DNA of 64,000 bases from Oceanicella sp. SM1341 (GTDB lineage: Bacteria; Pseudomonadota; Alphaproteobacteria; Rhodobacterales; Rhodobacteraceae). The translations under genes and the position numbers were made by a program. Shown in pieces: positions 16,769 through 24,419 of the stretch; positions within the stretch are counted from its first letter, which is position 1; the number at the start of each line of letters is the position of its first letter. The notes beneath the pieces were generated by a model. The model saw nothing but the letters and a program-made list of their open reading frames with translations. It did not search any database and had not been told where the DNA came from. The stretch spans positions 1 to 64,000 of the forward strand of contig NZ_QRGC01000028.1 in the NCBI RefSeq assembly GCF_003448965.1, written 5' to 3'.

Positions 16769-17158
16769 TCAGGCGCGCAGCAGGTCGAGGAAGGAGGAGG
16801 CCATCTGGCGCGCCTGGTCGAACATGCGCAGGTTGGCCTCGTAGCTGCGCTGCGCCTCGCGGGCATCGGCGATCTCGACCATCAGGTCGACGTTCGAGCC
16901 CATGTAGGTGCCGTCGGACCCGGCGAGCGGGTTGGAGGGGTCGAGGATGCGGGCATGCTCCTCCTGGCCGAAGGTGATCGGGCCGGTGGTGACCACCTCG
17001 CCGCCCTCGTCGGTGGCGAGCTGCTCGAAGGTGACGATCTTGCGCGTGTAGCCGGGCGTGTCGACGTTGGCGATGTTCTCGGAGGTCACCCGCAGGCGCG
17101 TGGACTGGGCCACCATGCCATGGGCCGAGGCGATCATGCTGCCGAAGAAACTCTCCAT
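16769..17158 (-). CDS. flgC: Flagellar basal-body rod protein FlgC
   Basis: The 129-residue proximal rod protein has the N-terminal rod/hook signature SENIANVDTPGYTRK and the C-terminal segment SYEANLRMFDQARQMASSF. Two adjacent ATG codons exist (17161 and 17158). AGGAGG stands three bases before the first and six before the second, so the second is preferred on spacing. It is the second gene of the operon starting with flgB, eleven bases downstream of it. Confidence 0.95.
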   Translation of the reverse strand: MESFFGSMIASAHGMVAQSTRLRVTSENIANVDTPGYTRKIVTFEQLATDEGGEVVTTGPITFGQEEHARILDPSNPLAGSDGTYMGSNVDLMVEIADAREAQRSYEANLRMFDQARQMASSFLDLLRA

Positions 17159-17169
17159 CATCTTCCTCC

Positions 17170-17571
17170 TCAGCGGATCCGGCCGAGGCCGGCCCGCAGG
17201 ATCTGCAGGGATTTGTGGTAGACGCCCAGGGCGAGGTCGTGCTGCAGCTGCAGCTCGGCCGAGCGCATCATCTGGTCCTCGATGGCGACGGAATTGCCGT
17301 TCGGGCTCACGGCGCCGGGGGCGGCGTCCTCCTCCAGCGCGAAGCCGGCGAGACCGTCCTTGCCGATGATGAAATGCCCCGGCCGGCTGGGCCGGGCCTC
17401 CGGGATGCCGTGCGCGGCATCGGCATAGGCATCGGCGAAGGGCAGGAGGTCGCGCGCGCGAAAGCCCGGCGTGTCGGCGTTCGCGATGTTCTCGGCGATC
17501 ACGCTCTGGCGCACCGAGGCATAGGAGGCCAGACGGTCCGCAAGACGAATGATGGCGAGATCGAGGTTCAT
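17170..17571 (-). CDS. flgB: Flagellar basal-body rod protein FlgB
   Basis: The 133-residue proximal rod protein carries the family signature VIAENIANADTPGFRARD near residue 25. Its C-terminal amphipathic helix (LQLQHDLALGVYHKSLQILR) is typical of rod proteins. It is the first gene of the long minus-strand operon that runs to the fliJ-like gene. GGGAGAAG provides a ribosome binding site. The 106-bp region to fliI is the shared divergent promoter. Confidence 0.95.
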   Translation of the reverse strand: MNLDLAIIRLADRLASYASVRQSVIAENIANADTPGFRARDLLPFADAYADAAHGIPEARPSRPGHFIIGKDGLAGFALEEDAAPGAVSPNGNSVAIEDQMMRSAELQLQHDLALGVYHKSLQILRAGLGRIR

Positions 17572-17603
17572 GACAGGGCTTCTCCCTTGGCGATCCCTTC
17601 CCG

Positions 17604-17620
17604 CTTAACCCTTCTTTCTT
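17604..17620 (-). promoter_or_regulatory. Degenerate CtrA-like box, flgB/fliI divergent promoter
   Basis: On the minus strand the sequence reads AGAA-AGAAGGG-TTAAG, one perfect TTAA half-site with a weak partner at the N7 spacing of the CtrA consensus TTAA-N7-TTAA. The AT-rich GATAAAAGGTTTTAG next to it (about 17620-17635) could include a -10 element. Support is weak on its own, but similar boxes precede other operons here. Confidence 0.35.
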
Positions 17621-17677
17621 GATAAAAGGTTTTAGTTCCGGAGGGCCCTGAGGGGGGCGCCGCCGGAGACACCTTTC

Positions 17678-19027
17678 ATGTTCGAGACGCTCGAAGACAG
17701 CCTGTCGCGCATCACCCCGCACCGCCGGGCGGGGTCCGTCACCTCGGTGGACACCGGCTCGCTGCAGGTGACCGGGGTGCAGGGCTTTGCCGGGCTGGGC
17801 GACCGGGTGGCGATCGACTGCGCGCCCACGGGCGAGGCGGGGGCGCCTTCGCGGGTGCCGGGCGAGATCGTGGCGCTCTCGGCGCAGGGCGCGCGGGTGA
17901 TGACCTACGGGCCGACGGACGGGCTGAGCCTGGGTGCGCGGGTCTGGCTGGAGCCGGACCTGCCGGTGGCGCCGGGGCCGGGCTGGGCGGGCCGTGTGGT
18001 CGATGCCTTCGGCATGCCGCTCGACGGCCGGCCGCTGCCGCAGGGGCCGGCGCCGGTGCGCCTGCGCCGCCCGGCGCCGCCGGCCAACGACCGCCGGCTG
18101 CTGGGCCCGCGGCTGCGCACCGGGCTCGCGGCCTTCGACACCATGCTGCCGCTGGCGCGCGGCCAGCGCATCGGCATTTTCGCGGGCTCGGGGATCGGCA
18201 AGTCCTCGCTGCTCGCCGCGCTTGCGCGCGGGGTGGAGGCGGACCGGGTGGTGGTGGTGCTGATCGGCGAGCGCGGGCGCGAGCTGCGCGAGTTCATCGA
18301 GCACACGCTGGGGCCGGAGGGGATGGCCCGCGCCGTGGTGGTGGTGGCGACCTCCGACCAGTCGCCGCTGATCAAGCGCCGGGCGGCTTGGATGGGCATG
18401 GCGGTGGCCGAGGCGTTTCGCGATGCGGGCGAGCACGTGCTGCTGCTGGTCGATTCGCTCACCCGTTTTGCCGAGGCGCATCGCGAGGTGGCGCTCACCT
18501 CCGGCGAGCCGCCCAGCCTGCGCGCCTACCCGCCCTCCACCGCCGCGCTGATCGCGGGGCTGGCGGAGCGGGCGGGCCCCGGCCTCGCGCGCGCCGGGCA
18601 GGGCGACATCACCGGCGTGTTCACCGTTCTGGTCGCGGGCTCGGACATGGAGGAGCCGGTGGCCGACATCACCCGCGGCATCCTCGACGGGCATGTGATC
18701 CTCGATCGCGAGATCGCCGAGCGCGGGCGTTTCCCGGCGGTGGACATCCGCCGCTCGGTCTCGCGCGCGCTGCCGGGGGTGGCGAGCGGGCCGGAGAACG
18801 CGCTGCTCTCGCGGGCCCGGCGGCTGCTGGGCACCTACGAGCAGGCGCTGCCGATGATCCAGACCGGGCTCTACGCTCCGGGCAGCGACGCGCAGATCGA
18901 CGAGGCGATCCGCCTGCACCCGGGGCTGGACGCGCTCTTCGCGCGCAGCAGCGCGTCGGTGGAGGAAAGCTTCGCCGGCCTCGCCGAGGCCCTCGGCGCC
19001 CCGGCTCCGGGCCAGAAACCGGTGTAG
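17678..19027 (+). CDS. fliI: Flagellum-specific ATPase FliI
   Basis: FliI is the cytosolic hexameric ATPase energising the flagellar type III export apparatus. The 449-residue protein has an N-terminal beta-barrel and then Walker A GSGIGKSS at residues 170-177. The family motif LIGERGRELREFIE follows, then Walker B LLLVDSLTRFAEAHRE and AYPPSTAALIAGLAERAG. It is transcribed divergently from the flgB operon and alone, rather than in the usual fliH-fliI-fliJ cluster; fliH is 20 kb away at 38190. Its 3-prime end is convergent with the DUF1217 gene, 30 bases away. Confidence 0.97.
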   Translation: MFETLEDSLSRITPHRRAGSVTSVDTGSLQVTGVQGFAGLGDRVAIDCAPTGEAGAPSRVPGEIVALSAQGARVMTYGPTDGLSLGARVWLEPDLPVAPGPGWAGRVVDAFGMPLDGRPLPQGPAPVRLRRPAPPANDRRLLGPRLRTGLAAFDTMLPLARGQRIGIFAGSGIGKSSLLAALARGVEADRVVVVLIGERGRELREFIEHTLGPEGMARAVVVVATSDQSPLIKRRAAWMGMAVAEAFRDAGEHVLLLVDSLTRFAEAHREVALTSGEPPSLRAYPPSTAALIAGLAERAGPGLARAGQGDITGVFTVLVAGSDMEEPVADITRGILDGHVILDREIAERGRFPAVDIRRSVSRALPGVASGPENALLSRARRLLGTYEQALPMIQTGLYAPGSDAQIDEAIRLHPGLDALFARSSASVEESFAGLAEALGAPAPGQKPV

Positions 19028-19057
19028 CCGGCGGGCCCGGGGCCGGGGCGCGGGGGA

Positions 19058-19906
19058 TCAGGTGCGGCTGAGCAGCAGGTTGGCGATGCCGGCGGAGCTC
19101 AGGGCGGAAGAGTTTCCGCCCTGCAGCAGGCTGAGCGCGGCGAAGCCGGGGGTGGAGGCGGAAGGGCCGGCCTCGGCCTGGACGCGGGCCATGTAGATGC
19201 GGATCGCCTTCTCGACATTCTCTTCCGAGACGAGGTCGGAGAGCTTGCTGGAGCCGAAGACCGAGGAGGCCTTGTCCTTGAAGAAGACGAGCTGCTGCTC
19301 GACGTCGAGGGCGCCGAGCTTTTCGGGCAGGCCGAGGGCCTTTTCCATCACCGTGCGCAGCGGCGTGTCGCCCATCAGCGTGTACCAGGCGGCGTTCTCG
19401 CCCATGTCGCGGTCGACGAGGGCCTGCAGGCTGTTGGAGTAGTTGAGCGCGAGGCGCATGCTGTTGTCGACCTCGCCGACGGCGACCTCGAACATGTGGT
19501 TCTTGTATTTCTCGACGATCTTCTCGCCGAAGCCCTCGTCGCCGGTGCGCGCGCCGAGCACGTTGCCGAAGCCGAAAGCCTCGGAGAACTGGCGGTAGCG
19601 CCGGTCGGTGAGGCGCATGGCGAAGGCTTCCGGGTCCTCGGTGCCTTCCTCGAGGATCTTGCGCACCCAGGCGCCCTTGGTGATGTCATCCTCCAGGCTG
19701 AAGGCGCCGAGGGCGACCTTGAGCAGGGTGCGGTCGCCCATGAGCTGGTCGACGCTGGTCACATCGCCGATCTTCTCGAGGAAATACTCGGTCTCGCGCT
19801 TGACCTGCACGCTGGTGTCGAAGGCGGCGCGCTGGGTGTCCTGGGTGCGTTGCAGGAACTGCCAGCCGGCCATGCCGGAAAGGGGGATGACGGGTGTGTA
19901 GGTCAC
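19058..19906 (-). CDS. DUF1217 flagellar-cluster protein
   Basis: The 282-residue protein contains segments typical of DUF1217 proteins found in alphaproteobacterial flagellar loci, for example SSVFGSSKLSDLVSEENVEK and the TDRRYRQFSEAFGFG region. Function is not established; the C-terminus (GIANLLLSR) recalls secreted axial proteins, so it may be exported. The GTG start at 19906 overlaps the flbT stop codon (GTGA), implying translational coupling. It is the last gene of the flagellin-flaF-flbT operon, which suggests a role tied to filament assembly or its regulation. Confidence 0.85.
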   Translation of the reverse strand: MTYTPVIPLSGMAGWQFLQRTQDTQRAAFDTSVQVKRETEYFLEKIGDVTSVDQLMGDRTLLKVALGAFSLEDDITKGAWVRKILEEGTEDPEAFAMRLTDRRYRQFSEAFGFGNVLGARTGDEGFGEKIVEKYKNHMFEVAVGEVDNSMRLALNYSNSLQALVDRDMGENAAWYTLMGDTPLRTVMEKALGLPEKLGALDVEQQLVFFKDKASSVFGSSKLSDLVSEENVEKAIRIYMARVQAEAGPSASTPGFAALSLLQGGNSSALSSAGIANLLLSRT

Positions 19907-20334
19907 TGGGCCATCCTCGTCTCTGAGGGGGGGCGCGGGACGGCCTGCATCAGCCGCGCCTCGCGCGAGAGCAGGCTGCGCAGGGCCTTGAGGGCAGGGT
20001 AGTATTTCGCCTCCATCGCGTGGGTGGTGGCGGCGTCGAGCTTGGCGCGGCTGTCGGCGTCGGTGAAGACCTGGGAGAGCTGCTCGATGCCGGTCAGCAA
20101 CTGCTGGCGGGCGAGGCTCTCCTCCGCCTCGCCGGCGAGCACGAGCTGGGCGATGTAGCACACCCGGCGCACCGGGGTGTTCACCTCGCTGGGGTGGATG
20201 GCATCGCGCAGCCGCAGCACGTTGGCGTTCTCGGTGACGACGCAGATCCGCGCCCGGTGGTCGCCGTTCTCCATCACGACGCCGTTGACCATGAAGCGCT
20301 CGCCGGGCGTGAGCTTGAGGATCAGGCCGGGCAT
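19903..20334 (-). CDS. flbT: Flagellin mRNA regulator FlbT
   Basis: The 143-residue protein matches FlbT, an alphaproteobacterial post-transcriptional regulator that in Caulobacter acts on the 5-prime leader of flagellin mRNA and links filament synthesis to hook completion. Family features are LKLTPGERFMVNGVVMENGD at the N-terminus, ANVLRLRDAI, and the helical segment YYPALKALRSLLSREARL. Its start overlaps the flaF stop by one base, and its stop overlaps the DUF1217 start. A possible target leader fold lies upstream of flagellin at 22167-22206. Confidence 0.95.
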   Translation of the reverse strand: MPGLILKLTPGERFMVNGVVMENGDHRARICVVTENANVLRLRDAIHPSEVNTPVRRVCYIAQLVLAGEAEESLARQQLLTGIEQLSQVFTDADSRAKLDAATTHAMEAKYYPALKALRSLLSREARLMQAVPRPPSETRMAQ

Positions 20335-20711
20335 CAGGCGTTCTCCGTTCCGCCGCGCAGGCCGCGCATCACGGCCGTGTTGATGTCGACGAGGGCGGCG
20401 ACCGTGGCGGTGCCGTCGAGGATCTTGCGGCTGTGCAGCCGGGTGAACTCGGCGAGGTAGAAGATCTGGGCGCGCAGGGGGGCGGGCAGGCCGTTGGCGC
20501 TGTCGGCCACATCGGCGGCGAGCAGGGTCCAGAGGCGCTGGTTCTCGCTCACGGCCTCGGCCAGGCGCGGGAAATCGAGAGGATCGGTCTGGCCGGCACG
20601 CGAAAGGCGGTGCGTGGCCTGGGCGAAGGCCCGGTATTCGGTGCGCCGCGGCGTGCCCTGGGCAGGGGCGGCACTGTCGTATCCGGTCCGGGCGAAAGCA
20701 GCACTGTTCAT
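20334..20711 (-). CDS. flaF: Flagellin biosynthesis regulator FlaF
   Basis: The 125-residue protein has the FlaF pattern: TEYRAFAQATHRL, a central FPRLAEAVSENQRLWTLLAA, LPAPLRAQIFYLAEFTRLHS, and the C-terminal VALVDINTAVMRGLRG. FlaF acts with FlbT and flagellin in alphaproteobacteria and is needed for flagellin secretion. It lies 128 bp downstream of the flagellin gene, behind a strong GC hairpin, and is translationally coupled to flbT. Confidence 0.94.
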   Translation of the reverse strand: MNSAAFARTGYDSAAPAQGTPRRTEYRAFAQATHRLSRAGQTDPLDFPRLAEAVSENQRLWTLLAADVADSANGLPAPLRAQIFYLAEFTRLHSRKILDGTATVAALVDINTAVMRGLRGGTENA

Positions 20712-20806
20712 TCGTTCGGTCCTCGCTCCTTCAGGTGACGCGACGGATCCCGGGGGCGGCCCGAAGGCGCGGCGGGCCCCCGGGGGGAGCCGCCGGCCGG
20801 TCAGGC

Positions 20807-20830
20807 CGGGGCGGGCCGGAGCCCGCCCCG
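20807..20830 (-). terminator. Strong hairpin just after the flagellin gene
   Basis: A perfect 10-bp inverted repeat CGGGGCGGGC / GCCCGCCCCG with a four-base loop lies about ten bases beyond the flagellin stop, on the transcribed side towards flaF. There is no T run, so it is not a classical intrinsic terminator. Position suggests a stabilising or partly terminating stem-loop that keeps flagellin mRNA more abundant than flaF-flbT mRNA. Confidence 0.6.
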
Positions 20831-20839
20831 CTCATCGGA

Positions 20840-22051
20840 TCAGCGGAACAGCGACAGGACGTTCTGCGGCGCCTGGTTGGCGATCGAGAGCGACTGGATG
20901 CCGAGCTGCTGCTGCACCTGCAGGGCCTGCAGGCGGGCGGAAGCCTCTTCCATGTCAGCATCGACCAGTGCGCCGATGCCGGTCTTGAGCGAGTCCGTCA
21001 GCTTGCTGACGAATTCGTTCTGGATGTCGATGCGGGCCTGGGCCGAACCGAAGGCCGCCGAGGCGTCGATCGCGGTCTGGATCAGCGGCTCGATGGCGGT
21101 GAGCGCGCCGGCGGCATCCGCCGTCACGTCGATGCCCTGCAGGCCGGAGAGGCCGCCCGCACCCGGCGCGGTGATCTCGCCGGAGAAGGCGAGGTCCACG
21201 GTCGTGGTGTTGGTGAGCGTGATCGTGCCGGTGCCCATGGTCACCACGAGGCCGGAGATGCCGAGCGAGGAGATCGCCGTGGCCACCTTGGACATGATCA
21301 CCGTGTTCGGGTCCGACCCGTTGGTGGTGTCCATGTCGTTGGCGGTGACCGTGTAGGTCGCGGTCTGGCCGCCGATGGTGATCGAGATCTTCTCGCCGCC
21401 GGTCGCGCCGGCGAAGTTTGCGGTGTCGAGCGACAGGGTGTTGGTGCCGGTGCCGCCGTCGATGATGCCACCGAAGCTGGTGCCGTTCGCCGAGACCGAG
21501 CCGTTGGCCACGGTGAAGAAGCCGGTCGGCGCGGTGCCGGCGGCGGAGGCGAGATCCTGGCCGGAGACCTGGATGCTGGCCACGCTGACGTTGCCGGTGC
21601 TGCTGCGGTTGAGCGAGGCGAGCACGTTGATCGAGCCGGTCTGGCCGTTCACGAGGTTGAGGCCGTTGAACTGGGCGGCGTCGACCACCGAGCCCACCTG
21701 CTGCACGAGCTGGTCGATGTCGGTCTGCAGCTTGGCGCGGTCGGACGCGGGGTCCTGCGCGGCAATGATCTTTTCCTTCACCTGGCCCAGCAGGCCGGTG
21801 ACCGTCTCGGCGGCGGTGCGGGCCACGGCCACGGCGGCGGAGCCGGTGTTCAGGCCGTCGGAGATGCCGGAGAAGCCGTCGACATCGGTCTGCATGGTCT
21901 GGGCGATGGCCCAGATCGAGGCGTTGTCACGCGCGGTCGCGACCGACTTGCCGGTCGAGATCTCGTTCGTGGTCATCGCGAGGTTCTTGTTGGTGGAGTT
22001 CAGGGTCTGCAGCGCGACCATGGCGCTGGTGTTGGTGAGGATCGAGGACAT
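20840..22051 (-). CDS. fliC: Flagellin
   Basis: The 403-residue protein forms the flagellar filament. The N-terminal D0/D1 helices begin MSSILTNTSAMVALQTLNST with ISTGKSVATARDNASIWAIA. The C-terminal helices end RLQALQVQQQLGIQSLSIAN followed by QAPQNVLSLFR. The central domain (about residues 140-300) is Ser/Thr/Gly/Asn-rich, a usual surface for modification. ATG 22051 has AGGAAG seven bases upstream. It is the only flagellin in the window and heads the operon flagellin-flaF-flbT-DUF1217. A sulfotransferase-like gene is transcribed divergently from the same 361-bp region. Confidence 0.97.
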   Translation of the reverse strand: MSSILTNTSAMVALQTLNSTNKNLAMTTNEISTGKSVATARDNASIWAIAQTMQTDVDGFSGISDGLNTGSAAVAVARTAAETVTGLLGQVKEKIIAAQDPASDRAKLQTDIDQLVQQVGSVVDAAQFNGLNLVNGQTGSINVLASLNRSSTGNVSVASIQVSGQDLASAAGTAPTGFFTVANGSVSANGTSFGGIIDGGTGTNTLSLDTANFAGATGGEKISITIGGQTATYTVTANDMDTTNGSDPNTVIMSKVATAISSLGISGLVVTMGTGTITLTNTTTVDLAFSGEITAPGAGGLSGLQGIDVTADAAGALTAIEPLIQTAIDASAAFGSAQARIDIQNEFVSKLTDSLKTGIGALVDADMEEASARLQALQVQQQLGIQSLSIANQAPQNVLSLFR

Positions 22052-22079
22052 GTTCCGTCTTCCTTTGGCGTGGGGCGTT

Positions 22080-22094
22080 TTAACCCCTATTGAA
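22080..22094 (-). promoter_or_regulatory. CtrA-like box upstream of flagellin
   Basis: On the minus strand TTCA-ATAGGGG-TTAA matches TTAA-N7-TTAA in seven of eight positions. It ends 29 bases before the flagellin ATG. That is close for an activator site, so either the leader is very short or the box acts differently. Confidence 0.45.
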
Positions 22095-22166
22095 TGGGTG
22101 GCCGGGTTTGCCCCCGGCCCGTGAGCCGCCATTCTGACGTGTGCAGTTCCGCGAGGCTTTCCGCCA

Positions 22167-22206
22167 GGCAGGCGGACCCCTGTCGGTCCGTCTCTGCTTG
22201 CCTGCC
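22167..22206 (-). promoter_or_regulatory. Two-stem fold in the possible flagellin leader
   Basis: GGCAGGC (22167-22173) pairs with GCCTGCC (22200-22206), and inside it CGGACC (22173-22178) pairs with GGTCCG (22185-22190). If flagellin transcription starts upstream of 22206, this would be a structured 5-prime leader about 115 bases before the start codon, the kind of place where FlbT could act. The transcription start is unknown. Confidence 0.35.
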
Positions 22207-22415
22207 GTGCACCCGCCCGGTCTGCGCCAACCCATCCCGGGCCGCAGTCCGGAAACTCGCCCAGAATCCATAACGGAGTGTTACCGCGCACCGGGAATTG
22301 CGTAAAACTTACAACGATATACCGGCATTTCGGCGAGAGGATCCGTTAACCGTGAGGCGAGGATTTCTGCCTAGCCTTCCCTCGCGCCACAGGGGCGCGC
22401 GAAGAGGAGGGCATG

Positions 22416-23873
22416 ATGCGGGTCGTTCAGGACAAGAAGCCGAAGCCGAAGGGGCCCGAGCGGCCGATTTCCAAGAAGTTCCGCTACGGGATCCGGCATT
22501 TCGAGGAGGGCGTGACCTTCATGGGCCGCAGCCAGTTCGCCGAGGCGGCCGCCTGTTTCGAGCGTGCGCTGAAGAAGGACCGGCGCAATGCGGGGCTGCT
22601 GTTCTACCTCGGCGCCTGCCTGTGCAACATGGACGAGACCGCGCGCGGGCTGCGGCTGCTGCGCGAGAGCCTGTCGATCAAGCCCGACGAGCCGAACCGC
22701 TGGTGGAACTACGCGAATTTTCTCTATTTCGCCGGCGAGCTGGAGGAGGCGGGCCGGGTGATGCGCCGGGCCATCGACATGCAGCCCGGCAAGGTCAACC
22801 CGATGTACAACTACTGCACCATGAGCAATGCCGGCCCGGACGACCCGATCGTGCACCGGCTGGAGGCGCGGCTGGAGGACGAGGGGCTGTCGCGGCTCGA
22901 CCGCAGCTTCGTGCATTACGGCCTGGCCAAGGTCTACGACCGGGCGAAGCAGCATGACCGGGCCTTCGAGCAGGCGCTGCTGGGCGGGGCGGCCTACGGG
23001 GTGGAGTGCAACCTCGACGACGAGAACGTGGAGCGCATCATCCGCGCGAACACCCGCGAGGCGCTGACCCGCCGGCCCTGCGGGGGGAACCCCACGGAGG
23101 CGCCGGTGTTCATCCTCGGCATGCCGCGCTCGGGCACCACCTTCACCGAGACGGTGCTCTCGCGCCACCGTGACGTGCTGGCGGCGGGCGAGCTGTCGGG
23201 CTGCCGCACGGCGGAGATCCTGGCGATGAACTGGGCGGCGCAGAATACCCCGATCTCCAACGCCTTCGAATCGGTGCGCACCATCGTGCCGCAGGTCGAG
23301 GAGGTGGCGGCGCAGTACCTGCTGGACCAGGTGCGCGGCTTCGCGCCCGGGCGGGAGTTCCGCCGCTTCACCGACAAGCTGCCGGAGAACGTGTTCCGGC
23401 TGGGGCTGATCTCGCGCATGTTCCCCAATGCGCGGGTGGTGGTGATTCACCGCCATCCGCTGGACAATTGCGTCTCCTGCCTGTTCCAGCGCTTCAACGA
23501 CATCCAGTATTCCTACACCAACACCATCGAGACCCTGGCCACCCAGTACCGCGCCTACCAGAAGGTGCTGGCGCATTGGCGCGAGGTGCTGCCGCTGCGC
23601 ATGCACGAGGTGGTCTACGAGGACATGGTGGCGGATTTCGAGACCCATGTGCGCCGGCTGGTGAGCTTCCTCGACCTCGAGTGGGACCCGGCCTGCCTCG
23701 ATCCGGCCGGCAGCACCCGCGCGGTGCGCACTGCCTCGGCGGCGCAGGTGCGCGAGGGGGTGAACAGCCGTTCGGTGGACAAGTGGAAGCGCTACGGCGC
23801 GCGGATCGGCCCGCTCGTCGAGGCGCTCGGCGGCATGGAGCAGATCGAGGCCTGGGCCCGTCCTCGCGGCTGA
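22416..23873 (+). CDS. Tetratricopeptide-repeat sulfotransferase
   Basis: The protein of about 485 residues has an N-terminal TPR-like region (residues 30-200, e.g. FAEAAACFERALKKDRRNAG). A sulfotransferase domain follows: the 5-prime-phosphosulfate loop ILGMPRSGTTFTETVLSRH near residue 230, and the 3-prime-phosphate segment VVVIHRHPLDNCVSCLFQRF near 345. Such enzymes move sulfate from PAPS to an acceptor. Two adjacent ATGs exist (22413, 22416); AGGAGG spacing favours the second. It lies in the flagellar island, divergent from flagellin and convergent with flgN-like, so flagellin or a surface glycan is the likely acceptor; that is inference. A TTAACC half-site stands upstream. Confidence 0.9.
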   Translation: MRVVQDKKPKPKGPERPISKKFRYGIRHFEEGVTFMGRSQFAEAAACFERALKKDRRNAGLLFYLGACLCNMDETARGLRLLRESLSIKPDEPNRWWNYANFLYFAGELEEAGRVMRRAIDMQPGKVNPMYNYCTMSNAGPDDPIVHRLEARLEDEGLSRLDRSFVHYGLAKVYDRAKQHDRAFEQALLGGAAYGVECNLDDENVERIIRANTREALTRRPCGGNPTEAPVFILGMPRSGTTFTETVLSRHRDVLAAGELSGCRTAEILAMNWAAQNTPISNAFESVRTIVPQVEEVAAQYLLDQVRGFAPGREFRRFTDKLPENVFRLGLISRMFPNARVVVIHRHPLDNCVSCLFQRFNDIQYSYTNTIETLATQYRAYQKVLAHWREVLPLRMHEVVYEDMVADFETHVRRLVSFLDLEWDPACLDPAGSTRAVRTASAAQVREGVNSRSVDKWKRYGARIGPLVEALGGMEQIEAWARPRG

Positions 23874-23934
23874 CACCCTCCCCTCGCCCCCGGTTCCGCC
23901 TGGCGCCCGGCCGGGGCGGAGCGCCGGGGCGCGC

Positions 23935-23998
23935 ATGATCCGGAAATCCGGATCATCTTTCCGGCCGATGGCCGGAAAGCGGCATGCCTGCATGCCGG
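23935..23998. terminator. Three consecutive perfect inverted repeats between convergent genes
   Basis: ATGATCCGGA-AA-TCCGGATCAT (23935-23956), CTTTCCGGCC-GAT-GGCCGGAAAG (23957-23979) and CGGCATGC-CT-GCATGCCG (23980-23997) stand edge to edge. They occupy the gap between the TPR-sulfotransferase (stop 23873) and the flgN-like gene (stop 24048, opposite strand). A bidirectional transcription stop is the simplest reading, but no T run follows the stems. Confidence 0.6.
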
Positions 23999-24047
23999 CG
24001 CGCCGTTCCGCCCCCCACCGGCCGGGGGCGGCGGGCGGCAGGCGGGG

Positions 24048-24419
24048 TCAGGCGCGCCGATCGGAGCGGGCGCGGGCAGGCGGGTCGGGCAGGCGGTCAC
24101 CGCTGCGCGAATAGAGCCCGATCTCGGAGGTGGATTTCTCGATGCGCTCGAGCCGGGTGCGGGCATCCTCCACGCCCTTGCGGAAGGCCTCGATCAGGCG
24201 CTGGTTGCGCCCGGCCTCGCTGCGGATGCGCTCCAGCATGGCCTGCGTATCCTCGCCGCCGGGCCCGGGACGGGCGGCGAGCTCGTCCACCAGCCGGTCG
24301 CGCTTGCGCGCGAGAGCGACGAGCTCGGTGAGCCGGGCGCGCTGCAGCAGGCTGCGCTCCTCGGCCAGCATCGAGAGCACGCGGCGGGCGCGGTGGCCCC
24401 AGGAGAGACGCTCAAACAT
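24048..24419 (-). CDS. FlgN-like flagellar chaperone candidate
   Basis: The 123-residue, mostly helical protein contains AEERSLLQRARLTELVALAR and ERIRSEAGRNQRLIEAFRKG. This pattern of two long helices is seen in FlgN-type chaperones, which escort the hook-filament junction proteins FlgK and FlgL. The C-terminal 20 residues are Arg/Ala-rich. Its ATG lies inside the end of flgJ (8-base overlap), so the two are translationally coupled. Sequence similarity to FlgN is only suggestive; a small FliT/FliJ-like chaperone is the alternative. Confidence 0.7.
   Translation of the reverse strand: MFERLSWGHRARRVLSMLAEERSLLQRARLTELVALARKRDRLVDELAARPGPGGEDTQAMLERIRSEAGRNQRLIEAFRKGVEDARTRLERIEKSTSEIGLYSRSGDRLPDPPARARSDRRA

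Larger units (their letters stand above)
22052..22412. other. Divergent control region, flagellin / TPR-sulfotransferase
   Basis: This 361-bp region has no gene. It contains a CtrA-like box next to the flagellin start, a two-stem inverted repeat at 22167-22206 and an AT-rich stretch at about 22268-22330 (including TTGCGTAAAACTTACAACG). A TTAACC half-site at 22346-22351 is 62 bases upstream of the sulfotransferase gene. No certain sigma54 or sigma28 promoter was recognised. Confidence 0.5.

Noticed and set aside
22268-22330. Sigma54 or sigma28 promoter for flagellin
   Set aside because: The AT-rich stretch was scanned for GG-N10-GC and for the flagellar sigma pattern, and no acceptable match with correct spacing was found.
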